Origin: a virus
Length of the DNA stretch: 64,000 bases
IMG/VR virus record: IMGVR_UViG_3300031857_000002
Location: 1 to 64,000 of that record
Reading direction: 5' to 3' (one strand)
Shown in pieces: positions 7,391 through 14,499 of this stretch. The notes beneath the pieces are model-generated. The model was not told the origin of the DNA and did not search any database. It saw only the letters and a list, made by a program, of their open reading frames with translations. Each line of letters opens with the position of its first letter. The first letter of the stretch is position 1. Both the position numbers and the translations under genes were made by a program.

Positions 7391-10300
7391 TTAGGATGCC
7401 TGTCCTGAGATTTCGCCAGTGTTCTTGATACGCAATGGAATGTAGATAAATTCCACAGCTTTTACTGGCTCAATAGCAATATCCAACCACAACTCATTGC
7501 GGTCAATACGTGCTGGAGTATTGTTACTCAAGTCGCAAACCACCAAGTAGTCATAGATACCACGCTTGGCCACCAAGTCAATCATCAAGCTGTTGACTGT
7601 GTTGGTGATTTCGGCACGAGTAATATCGTCATTGGGTTCAAACAAATACAGTTTGCCAATTTCTTCAAGTCTACCACGCAAGAACGCAACCAAACGACTT
7701 ACATTGATACGATCCAGTGCGCTGGTAATACTGGTTGTGGTCTTGTTACCAAAGTTAACAATACCCACACCTGGAATAAAGGTAATTGGGTTGATGTCGT
7801 TTTCATACAAGACATCACGTAGACCTTGTCCCATGTTCAACTGCTGGAATTCACCAGTGGCTGCATCAATATAACCAATAGCAATAGCATTGTCAACAAC
7901 GCCACGACGTGTACCAGCAGGGGCTAACCATGGATAGCTCACTGCATCACTGCGGATAATAGTACGCATCATCATGTGACTTGGTGCTGTTACCACTGTG
8001 TTGCCTGACAAATCTGTGGTCTGGCAGCTTGGATAGAATGTGCCCAAGTACTGGCTGGCAGTTACTAGTCCGTCTTCTGTTCGGAAACCTAGTCCGCCAT
8101 TGTTTGTGGCCCAGGCAGCAAGATCTGTACCTGTTGCAGGCAAACGCATTGGAGTATCACCAACCACAAACAGTGTGTTGTTACGCTCATTGCTGAGTGC
8201 AACCATGTTAGGAATCAACTCTGGATAAGCTGTGGCAGCAATCAAGCTGAACTGATTTTGTTCTTCACGTGCTGCTTCGCTAGTGTCAATGCCTGCTTTC
8301 ATTGCTTGAATGATCAACTGACGTTGTGCTTGACGACCTGACCACATGGCACCGTCGTCTCTGTTGCCAGACGCTGTTAACCAAGTGCTCTTGACTGTTG
8401 GCAGTGTGTCATCAGGATATGATTCAGCATTGAAGTAATCACTTTGGAAGCTCTTGACATTGTATCCTGAACGGCGTGTGTTAAACAACAACATACCTTC
8501 AGGATATAGATCAGGATTAGGAGCATCTAAATCCAAGTAATTGCTAGTTAACAAACTTTCAATAGTTGGGAACGGATCCATCACAGGATCAGTTGTGCCA
8601 TTGCCGGCCCAACGTGCATCTGCAAACAAGATACCATTTTGTGTAACCTGGTCTGTGGTGTCAACTTCTACCCACTGTGCAACACCGCTCACTAGTTCCC
8701 AACGATACAGTTTGGGATAGTTTTCCAGGTCGCTGGTGTCAATCCACAAATCACCGTACTCCAACTGCGTACCGTCACTTTGTTCAATAGGAGCGGTGGC
8801 AGCAATCAACGGCCCTGCAGGGTCTGTGTCGCTTAGATCAAACCCACGAACATCGTTGGTATCGTTTCGATAACCAACCCAGGCTCCGCTGTTCTGAATC
8901 AAGATATCTGCATCGCTTACTGTGCTGTAGTACCACAAGCGGCCATCTACAGGATCTTGATCAGGTTCTGTGGTACTAGCAGTATAGGTAAATTCTGGTG
9001 CTGTTACCCAATTGCTCAATGTAAGTGTGTCTACTGCTGTAAATGATGGCAAGCAACCTGGGGTGTCAACGGTAAATCCAGCCAATGTTACAGGAGTTCC
9101 AGTAATATTTTTCAAACTCATATTGCCGCCATTGGAGTGTGTAAGCACAATTGCTCCAGATGAGTTTACGCTGGCGCTGACGTTGGGGATATTAGCCGAG
9201 CTTACCGCTGTGATAAAAGCAGCAGTGTTTGTGCCACTTATAGTAACAGTAGCAGATTGACTGATACCACTAGTCTGGGTTCCTGAAATCTCAAATTGAG
9301 TTCCATTTACAAATGGTCCAGGTGTAGCCGTAGATCCTGTAATTATAGTAGCACCAAGCGTGCTACGTTCAAGAATTTCCAAAGCCATGAGCGGTTCAAC
9401 ACTGGCGGCGCCAATGGCGTCCCAAATTGCAATAGTGGTACCAACTGGAATATTTTTGCCTCCGCCTGTGGGGTCTAGTGTATAATTTGCTAGGCGTAGA
9501 TTTGCATAAGTTGTTGTTGTTTGACTAACAAATGTGCCTAGGGCTGAGCTGTATTTTTTAATCCTTAAAGCTACACCGCTGTTAGCAGGACTCATGTTGT
9601 TCCATACAGAGCCTGTAGGTGATGGCCAATTAGTTGTAGTGACTGGTTGACCAACTGCCCAACGTGGTGCCTGATAACTGTATGAAGGCAAGTATGTTGG
9701 TGCGTAGTACACTCCAGCAGGGATACCAAGTGCAGTTAACAATGCAGCCGAGCTGGTAATATTAATATCAATTGCGCCGCCAACCAAGCTACTAACGTCA
9801 GGGGTAGTAAGGCTGTTTGCAGTTAGTTGTAATTTACTTGATACAACTGACGCAGTAACTCCTGGAATTGCAGCGGCATTGATATCAATAGACAACTGAG
9901 CCAATGTGTTGGTAGCAGAAACAGTAACAGTGACACCATTAATCACAATAATATTACCAACTGTAAGGCTAGTTGGTGATCCTGTTCCTGTGATAGTGGG
10001 CCAAGACACTTTCCACGCATCGCTGCCGACTAATACCCATGCATTTGATGAATTTTTATAATAGCCTGGATTTGATGTAGCCACTGCTGAAATAGCATAG
10101 TCACCAATACTGCCAATTGATGCAACAGGTGTGTAGTTATCATTCTCAAAATCTACTACATCTGCTGTGTCAGTGATAACAATAGGAGTTTTTACTGTGA
10201 ATGTGTTGGTGGTTTGATTCCACTCCTGGATGCCCCACAAACTTGTTGATGTATCTAACCAATAGTCGCCGTCGTTGGGGGTGCCTGTAGGACGAACTAA

Positions 10301-10666
10301 ACTAGCAGTTAGTTCTGACAAGTCAATGTTGGCACGTTGTACATAGCAACGATTTGTAATGCCCAGGGATGAATACGCAGCCAGTAAGCCGTATTCATTG
10401 AGCTCATAGCCGTTGATTGGTGTACCTGTTGTGGTCTGATAGAAGAATGGCACGCCAAATGTGGCAGCCAAGTCTCGTTGACTTGTGATTAGATACGTCT
10501 TATTGGCATTTGCTGCCAATGTTCCAGCGGCAACTGTTACGCCATCTGAACTTACTTTATTCTGTGCAGTAGCGATTAAAAAATACGGTACTGTGTTAAC
10601 AGCGGAAGGGATATATTGACTTTCGTCAATAACTGTTACTTCTACGCCTGGTGATACTAGAGCCAT
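7391..10666 (-). CDS. gp18: Tail sheath protein (gp18), enlarged
   Basis: The contractile sheath subunit, 1091 residues from the ATG at 10666, which has AAAGGAA upstream; a start 8 codons earlier is possible but lacks this. It opens MALVSPGVEVTVIDES as sheath proteins do. It ends with the conserved polymerisation domain: RGVVDNAIAIGYID, DVLYENDINPITFIPGVGIVNFG, LFEPNDDITRAEITNTVNS and the AIEPVKAVEFIYIPLRI end. T4 gp18 is about 659 residues; the extra roughly 400 lie in the middle (about 130-750). They are Thr/Ser/Val-rich with repeated DGDYWLDTS / DGRLWYYST modules, probably surface-exposed domains. A late promoter lies upstream and gp19 follows. Confidence 0.93.
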   Translation of the reverse strand: MALVSPGVEVTVIDESQYIPSAVNTVPYFLIATAQNKVSSDGVTVAAGTLAANANKTYLITSQRDLAATFGVPFFYQTTTGTPINGYELNEYGLLAAYSSLGITNRCYVQRANIDLSELTASLVRPTGTPNDGDYWLDTSTSLWGIQEWNQTTNTFTVKTPIVITDTADVVDFENDNYTPVASIGSIGDYAISAVATSNPGYYKNSSNAWVLVGSDAWKVSWPTITGTGSPTSLTVGNIIVINGVTVTVSATNTLAQLSIDINAAAIPGVTASVVSSKLQLTANSLTTPDVSSLVGGAIDINITSSAALLTALGIPAGVYYAPTYLPSYSYQAPRWAVGQPVTTTNWPSPTGSVWNNMSPANSGVALRIKKYSSALGTFVSQTTTTYANLRLANYTLDPTGGGKNIPVGTTIAIWDAIGAASVEPLMALEILERSTLGATIITGSTATPGPFVNGTQFEISGTQTSGISQSATVTISGTNTAAFITAVSSANIPNVSASVNSSGAIVLTHSNGGNMSLKNITGTPVTLAGFTVDTPGCLPSFTAVDTLTLSNWVTAPEFTYTASTTEPDQDPVDGRLWYYSTVSDADILIQNSGAWVGYRNDTNDVRGFDLSDTDPAGPLIAATAPIEQSDGTQLEYGDLWIDTSDLENYPKLYRWELVSGVAQWVEVDTTDQVTQNGILFADARWAGNGTTDPVMDPFPTIESLLTSNYLDLDAPNPDLYPEGMLLFNTRRSGYNVKSFQSDYFNAESYPDDTLPTVKSTWLTASGNRDDGAMWSGRQAQRQLIIQAMKAGIDTSEAAREEQNQFSLIAATAYPELIPNMVALSNERNNTLFVVGDTPMRLPATGTDLAAWATNNGGLGFRTEDGLVTASQYLGTFYPSCQTTDLSGNTVVTAPSHMMMRTIIRSDAVSYPWLAPAGTRRGVVDNAIAIGYIDAATGEFQQLNMGQGLRDVLYENDINPITFIPGVGIVNFGNKTTTSITSALDRINVSRLVAFLRGRLEEIGKLYLFEPNDDITRAEITNTVNSLMIDLVAKRGIYDYLVVCDLSNNTPARIDRNELWLDIAIEPVKAVEFIYIPLRIKNTGEISGQAS

Positions 10667-10690
10667 GGTCAATTCCTTTTCAAGATACAA

Positions 10691-10698
10691 TATTTATA
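10691..10698 (-). promoter_or_regulatory. T4-type late promoter for sheath gene (TATAAATA)
   Basis: A perfect TATAAATA on the minus strand, 24 nt upstream of the gp18 ATG, with AAAGGAA between. Transcription should start near 10685 and drive gp18 and the genes downstream. Confidence 0.8.
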
Positions 10699-10725
10699 GG
10701 TATATTCAAAAAAGGCGGTGTTACA

Positions 10726-11106
10726 GTGCCCTTTGGCAAAGGTCCTGCCGCTAAATACCGTATGAGACCCATTTGCCCAGCTTGTAATCAACGTCCTTGT
10801 GCTGTAAACTACATCAAAGATGGAGTCAAGCATTATCGCACTAGATGTGACAACTGCCTTCGTAAAGGACGTGGGATTAAAAAGAGAATACCCCGCTGGG
10901 AGGCAGCAGGGTACAAGAAGAAAATGATCTGCGACAAGTGCGGGTTTAAAGCCCGCTACTCTGCTCAAACTCTAGTGTATCATATGGACGGAGATCTCAA
11001 CAATACTGCTCTGAAGAATCTCAAAACTGTGTGTCGGAACTGCGAAGTTGATTTAGCCAAGTCTGATTCTGTATGGCGTCCTGGTGACTTGCAACCAGAC
11101 TTGTAA
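10726..11106 (+). CDS. Zinc-ribbon/HNH-like protein
   Basis: A 127-residue protein read from GTG at 10726 (VPFGKGPAAKY), with AAGGCGG about 10 nt upstream; the next in-frame ATG is at 10762. It has paired zinc ligands: CPAC with a later CDNC, then CDKCGF (about 77-82) and CRNC near the C-terminus. The last two pairs bracket YHMDGDLNNTALKNL, which resembles the HNH core H-x-D-G-x-x-x-N. Similar small proteins occur in T4-like aquatic phages. It may be an HNH endonuclease or a zinc DNA-binding protein. It lies opposite the surrounding late genes, and its last 86 nt overlap the dNMP kinase gene tail-to-tail. The start is the weakest part of the call. Confidence 0.75.
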   Translation: MPFGKGPAAKYRMRPICPACNQRPCAVNYIKDGVKHYRTRCDNCLRKGRGIKKRIPRWEAAGYKKKMICDKCGFKARYSAQTLVYHMDGDLNNTALKNLKTVCRNCEVDLAKSDSVWRPGDLQPDL

Positions 11107-11590
11107 CTAGTTCACGGGTGTTGCGTTTGAGATCTTCAAGTGTTCCGTTGTTGTCAATCACGTAGTCAGCCATCCAAATTTCCAGGCTCATGCTAGATCG
11201 ATCTTCCTGGGGCAAATGATCACTGCGATCTACCCAAACAGCATAATCGAACACACCTGTATTACGCATGGCATGAAATTCACCTTTATTGCGCAGGCCG
11301 CAGTAGATTGAATTTTCAGCAAAGATTTCTCTACCTAGTCTAGCATAATCGTCTTTACAGTAAGCATGAATCATGTCGTACCACTCAGCACGATGATTGT
11401 GTCGATCCTCAAAACATTGTGCATAAGAGGTGTATCCATATTTGACTTTGAGCTCGTCATAGATAAACTTTTCAGCGCAAAAGTCTGAACTAGAACGAAA
11501 ACTATATCCAAATTCTTCACGCAGGATATCACATACTGTGTCTTTGCCGTGACGAGCATTACCAATAATCAGCAGTTTAGGAAGGGTCAT
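11021..11590 (-). CDS. Deoxynucleoside monophosphate kinase-like (P-loop)
   Basis: A 189-residue P-loop kinase of the phage dNMP kinase type. The Walker A motif is GNARHGKDT (about 10-18), followed by the substrate-facing DILREEFGYSFRSSSDFCAE region and a later acidic FDYAVWVDRSDH stretch near the lid. Such enzymes phosphorylate dNMPs for phage DNA synthesis. Translation is coupled to the exonuclease gene upstream through an ATGA overlap (11587-11590). The C-terminus overlaps the HNH-like gene on the other strand by 86 nt. The exact nucleotide specificity cannot be read from sequence. Confidence 0.85.
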   Translation of the reverse strand: MTLPKLLIIGNARHGKDTVCDILREEFGYSFRSSSDFCAEKFIYDELKVKYGYTSYAQCFEDRHNHRAEWYDMIHAYCKDDYARLGREIFAENSIYCGLRNKGEFHAMRNTGVFDYAVWVDRSDHLPQEDRSSMSLEIWMADYVIDNNGTLEDLKRNTRELVTSLVASHQDAIQNQTWLNQLRSSDTQF

Positions 11591-12111
11591 TTTAAGGAGG
11601 TTACGTTGAGATGATCAAGTGTACGCTGTAGCATGCCAATTTGTCTGCGGCAGTCTTCTAGCGCATGATGACTAGTAGGAGGGATAGGCTGATCAGGCCA
11701 TAACGAGAATACAGTACGGCTATCACGCACCATGTAGTACTTCCAAGGCAATGGCTTGCCGTAGCTCTTGTAAGCATGTTCCAGAATGTTCATATCGTAA
11801 GTGGGACCTTGTGCCCATATTCTATTAGAGTGCCAAATCAACCGTCCTAGTCCATCTAATGCCTGATCTAGTGGGATACGGTCTTGTTCGTTGAACGCTT
11901 CGTCCCGAACCACAGCAGGTTGTGTAGCCCACCAATCAATTGTGCCTTGATCAATAGCACGGTCTTCTTGGCTTTCTAATGTGACTCTAGCATAGTAACT
12001 CTGGCCAGAATGTCCTTGCCCAAACGGGTCAAAGCTCTGGGCCGCAATAGTTAGTATTGTAGTATCTGGGCCTGTTGCAAGCCCTTCTAAGTCGATCATT
12101 AAATCTGCCAT
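11587..12111 (-). CDS. dexA: DnaQ-like 3'-5' exonuclease (DexA-like)
   Basis: A 174-residue DEDD exonuclease. The first acidic pair is in MIDLEGLATG (D7, E9), the second Asp in QGPTYDMNILEHAYKSY (about 101-117), and the final motif HHALEDCRRQI (about 148-158) gives His and Asp, as in DEDDh enzymes. FDPFGQGHSG and IDWWATQPAVVRDEAF match the pattern of the DexA/Rv2179c-type group. In T4, DexA degrades single strands during DNA metabolism. The gene begins a two-gene unit with the dNMP kinase. No Shine-Dalgarno is present; a TGTTATACT box ends 6 nt before the ATG, so the message may be leaderless. Confidence 0.85.
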   Translation of the reverse strand: MADLMIDLEGLATGPDTTILTIAAQSFDPFGQGHSGQSYYARVTLESQEDRAIDQGTIDWWATQPAVVRDEAFNEQDRIPLDQALDGLGRLIWHSNRIWAQGPTYDMNILEHAYKSYGKPLPWKYYMVRDSRTVFSLWPDQPIPPTSHHALEDCRRQIGMLQRTLDHLNVTSLK

Positions 12112-12145
12112 ACAACAAGTATAACAGAATTTCTGATATGCGTCT
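12112..12145 (-). promoter_or_regulatory. Possible extended -10 promoter for exonuclease gene
   Basis: The minus strand reads TGTTATACT followed by TGTTGT and the ATG at 12111. The TGnTATACT form resembles an extended -10 element; a weak -35 (TAGACG) lies 17 nt upstream. Initiation would fall at or next to the start codon. Confidence 0.4.
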
Positions 12146-12153
12146 ACTGTATG

Positions 12154-12924
12154 TTAGCCGATTACCCAAGTAAGTGGTTGGCTGGCATCCACATAGTTCT
12201 TAAGCTGGTCTTCCAGGGCAATGATAGCTTCTTTGGCTTCGGCTTTCATTGCGGCACCGTTTAGGGTACCGCCGCCTTGTGGGCCTGCAATTGATCCAAA
12301 CTTTTCACGTGCTTCGCCAATGATCATTTTACAGTTGGCAACCATGTAATCCTTGACCCATTGACTAATTTGGAAGTCTTGTAGTAGGTTGATTTCGGGT
12401 TTGAGATTGTATGTCCAAAGCAACACATTCTCGCCAGTGCCTTTTGGGTCACGGATCAGCTGGATTTTCTTTGTGACAGAGTTGTAGGTGTAGTTCATGT
12501 AGCCACCAAACATACGTGCGGCTAGTTCTACATACTGTGAGTAGAAGTCGTATGTGGCAAGACCACCTGCTACGTTAAAATTCATTAGATACACGTTCAA
12601 ACTAGCCTGCGCAAACGGATCAAAGTTTGATGCAAACGGACCTGTAGCATCACCAAACGTTCTACGGAATACCTGTCGTACACTTACTACCTCTTGTGGC
12701 AACTGATAGATATTGACATCTTTGACCAGTTCCATAAAGCTGTAGCTTTCCTCGTAGGCATTGCTGGCCCGTTGGCGGTAAGTGCCTAGTGTTTTTTGAT
12801 AGGCGGCTTCGTAGTGAGCAGGATCCAGCTCAATGTCAATGATCTGATCACCAAGTTGAAGCTTTACATATTCTACTAAGTTTTGCTTGAGTGTCTCAAG
12901 CGAGTTTTGTTGCTGTTCTGCCAT
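12154..12924 (-). CDS. gp13: Neck/head-completion protein (gp13-like)
   Basis: A 256-residue protein. The N-terminal helical region contains LVEYVKLQLGDQIIDIELDP and an AAYQKTLGTYRQRASNA segment. This layout (a first helix, a short IELDPA strand-turn, then a long helix) is typical of T4-type neck proteins that cap the filled head. The middle is Phe/Tyr/Asn-rich and the C-terminus (MKAEAKEAIIALEDQLKNY) is a predicted helix. It lies near the gp14-like and gp15-like genes. It could be another neck or adaptor protein; the gp13 number is inferred. A GGTAAATA box and a hairpin holding part of the ribosome-binding site precede it. Confidence 0.6.
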   Translation of the reverse strand: MAEQQQNSLETLKQNLVEYVKLQLGDQIIDIELDPAHYEAAYQKTLGTYRQRASNAYEESYSFMELVKDVNIYQLPQEVVSVRQVFRRTFGDATGPFASNFDPFAQASLNVYLMNFNVAGGLATYDFYSQYVELAARMFGGYMNYTYNSVTKKIQLIRDPKGTGENVLLWTYNLKPEINLLQDFQISQWVKDYMVANCKMIIGEAREKFGSIAGPQGGGTLNGAAMKAEAKEAIIALEDQLKNYVDASQPLTWVIG

Positions 12925-12926
12925 TG

Positions 12927-12941
12927 GGGGACTCCGTCCCC
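12927..12941 (-). promoter_or_regulatory. Hairpin around the ribosome-binding site of the gp13-like gene
   Basis: A 6-bp stem with a 3-nt loop (GGGGAC GGA GTCCCC on the minus strand) ends 2 nt before the ATG. The likely Shine-Dalgarno GGAG is the loop plus the first stem base, so folding could modulate initiation. Confidence 0.5.
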
Positions 12942-12943
12942 TT

Positions 12944-12951
12944 TATTTACC
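12944..12951 (-). promoter_or_regulatory. Late promoter variant (GGTAAATA)
   Basis: GGTAAATA on the minus strand, 19 nt upstream of the gp13-like ATG and inside the last codons of the 379-residue gene. It is the same variant seen before gp19 and the portal gene. Confidence 0.5.
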
Positions 12952-14086
12952 AACTTTTAAGGATGATCAAGTTCTCTGTACCACGTCCGTTAAACGGTGT
13001 TTCTGTAGTGGTCAAGTCCTTGTAGATCTTTCTTGCGGCTGGCTTGCCTGCGGCACTCATGGCTCGGAGCACGTCTGCTGGCTTACGCAGAGTTTTTTGC
13101 TGGCTTTCTAGTGTGCTAAATCCAATGATAGCGTTGCTCTTTACAGTAAATGCCTGTGCATGGCTGTCAGCAACAATATGGATTAGCTTGCGTTTTTTAG
13201 TGTCATACAACCAGGCTTCTGCCTTGTCCACTAAACTTGCGGCTGGTAAGCCTTTGAGCTTGAGCTCTGCAAATTCCGTAATACACTTGAACTTTGCGGC
13301 ACGTTTCTCTGGGCTCACTGCCTTAACTGCACGTGGCTTGCGCTCGACCTTTTTAATCTGTACATAGGCGCCACAGTCTGAGATCACAAGCTCACAGAAC
13401 TTTACGCAATTCTTTAACTGTATTTTGGTAAGATAGTTATAGCCCTGTGTCAAGTCTGCATCTTTGCCTGCTACTGCCTCGTCAAATTCCGCAAGTTTAC
13501 GGGTCCAGATTTGCTTGATGTCATTCACCATTTGTGGGGCAATGTTTAGGCTACGCATGAGCACCACGGGCTTGTAGTCTGCGTTGAGTTTGGCTCCTGA
13601 CGCAATGAAGTCGTCAAACAAGCCATCTAACTCACCTGCGCATTCCGATACCTTCTCACGCAGGCGATCTTGGATGGTAATTCGTGGCACTGAATCATCA
13701 ACGGGTACTTCTGCTACCTCTTCATCTTGCTTGGATTCTAGTATCTCTTTAAGCAAGTTATCCAATTTAATCTGTTCATGCTCGGTAAGTTCTAGTCCCA
13801 CCATGCTCATGCGGCACAACCAACCTGTTGTGAGTCGAATTGAGCTGTCCGGAATACGTTTGAGTGTGCGCACGTCGTCCTTACGATCGTGTGCTTCCAG
13901 GTAGTTTACAATCATCTCACGGGCATCTTTTTTACCATAAAAGTAGTTGTACCACGAGAACGCATGACTAAAGGCACTGACGCGGCCTTCTGTGGGTTGC
14001 ACTCGCCATGTAGGCTCCATGCCCATGGCATTGGTATCCGCACTACGTGGATTTAGGGGTTTGACAGGTTTTGTTGCGACTTTCAT
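12947..14086 (-). CDS. Unknown protein under a strong early-type promoter
   Basis: A 379-residue soluble protein from the ATG at 14086, chosen because GGAGA lies 5 nt upstream; an ATG 6 codons earlier lacks a site. N-terminal half: SAFSHAFSWYNYFYGKKDAREMIVNYLE (aromatic/helical). Middle: acidic helices. C-terminal third: Lys/Arg-rich (KKVERKPRAVKAVSPEKRAAK), suggesting nucleic-acid contact. No catalytic motif was recognised. It is preceded by a consensus sigma-70 promoter overlapped by a 10-bp inverted repeat, so it is probably expressed early and may be repressed, unlike the late genes around it. It could be a regulator or host-takeover protein, but this is speculation. Confidence 0.7.
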   Translation of the reverse strand: MKVATKPVKPLNPRSADTNAMGMEPTWRVQPTEGRVSAFSHAFSWYNYFYGKKDAREMIVNYLEAHDRKDDVRTLKRIPDSSIRLTTGWLCRMSMVGLELTEHEQIKLDNLLKEILESKQDEEVAEVPVDDSVPRITIQDRLREKVSECAGELDGLFDDFIASGAKLNADYKPVVLMRSLNIAPQMVNDIKQIWTRKLAEFDEAVAGKDADLTQGYNYLTKIQLKNCVKFCELVISDCGAYVQIKKVERKPRAVKAVSPEKRAAKFKCITEFAELKLKGLPAASLVDKAEAWLYDTKKRKLIHIVADSHAQAFTVKSNAIIGFSTLESQQKTLRKPADVLRAMSAAGKPAARKIYKDLTTTETPFNGRGTENLIILKSW

Positions 14087-14112
14087 ACGTTCTCCAAAAA
14101 GCAATAACTGTA

Positions 14113-14141
14113 ATTATAGCAGAGATTGATTTAGGTGTCAA
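14113..14141 (-). promoter_or_regulatory. Consensus sigma-70 promoter (TTGACA-17-TATAAT)
   Basis: The minus strand carries TTGACA (14136-14141) and TATAAT (14113-14118) separated by exactly 17 nt, 27 nt before the ATG at 14086. It is the strongest host-type promoter in the window and implies early transcription of the 379-residue gene. Confidence 0.85.
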
Positions 14142-14147
14142 TCTCTG
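14120..14147. promoter_or_regulatory. Inverted repeat overlapping promoter (operator candidate)
   Basis: CAGAGATTGA and TCAATCTCTG form perfect 10-bp arms with an 8-nt spacer. The repeat covers the whole -35 and most of the -35/-10 spacer of the consensus promoter. The following sequence is not a U-tract, so an operator for a dimeric regulator is a better reading than a terminator. Confidence 0.55.
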
Positions 14148-14162
14148 TTATATGTGTTGTTT

Positions 14163-14420
14163 TTAGAACACAGTGCCGCGAAACTGCTCGTAATCGTAGA
14201 ATGCTACTAAAGTACTATCTCGAAAGTAAACTGTAATGCCGCCCAAATCCTCGCGAGCGTCCCAGGCGGTTTGTTCCAAAATAACATTAGTAGCACGTAC
14301 CTCAAGCTCGTCCATTAGGTCCTCGCCTGTGTCCCGGTAGCTTTGCAGGGCTTCTGCCTCATAATCTAAAGTGTATACTTCAGTATTATTAATTTGTGCG
14401 CTTTGTGCATCTGTAAGCAT
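14163..14420 (-). CDS. Small acidic protein, unknown function
   Basis: An 85-residue acidic protein starting MLTDAQSAQI, with LDYEAEALQSYRDTGEDLMDELEV in the first half and a likely short beta hairpin (GGITVYFRDSTLVAFYDY) at the end. AAGGAG lies 7 nt upstream of the ATG and a sigma-70 promoter lies further upstream, so it is probably an early gene. Small acidic early phage proteins often bind host enzymes; that is analogy only. No family was recognised. Confidence 0.65.
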   Translation of the reverse strand: MLTDAQSAQINNTEVYTLDYEAEALQSYRDTGEDLMDELEVRATNVILEQTAWDAREDLGGITVYFRDSTLVAFYDYEQFRGTVF

Positions 14421-14448
14421 AGTGGCTCCTTTGTGTTGTCAAGCCCTA

Positions 14449-14477
14449 ATTATAGCAGTTCGGGAATATTCAGTCAA
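14449..14477 (-). promoter_or_regulatory. Sigma-70 promoter (TTGACT-17-TATAAT)
   Basis: Minus strand TTGACT (14472-14477) and TATAAT (14449-14454) with a 17-nt spacer, about 29 nt before the 85-residue gene. It lies back to back with the late box at 14487 that faces the other way. Confidence 0.8.
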
Positions 14478-14486
14478 CCAGAATGC

Positions 14487-14494
14487 TATAAATA
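14487..14494 (+). promoter_or_regulatory. T4-type late promoter 5 nt from ATG (TATAAATA)
   Basis: A perfect TATAAATA on the plus strand followed by ACACT and the ATG at 14500. With T4 geometry the first transcribed base is the A of ATG, and no ribosome-binding site exists, so a leaderless message is predicted. Confidence 0.75.
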
Positions 14495-14499
14495 ACACT

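Noticed and set aside
10651-10725. ATG at 10651 as start of the HNH-like gene
   Set aside because: It lies inside the start region and late promoter of the sheath gene on the other strand; the GTG at 10726 has a ribosome-binding site and matches where the conserved-looking part begins.
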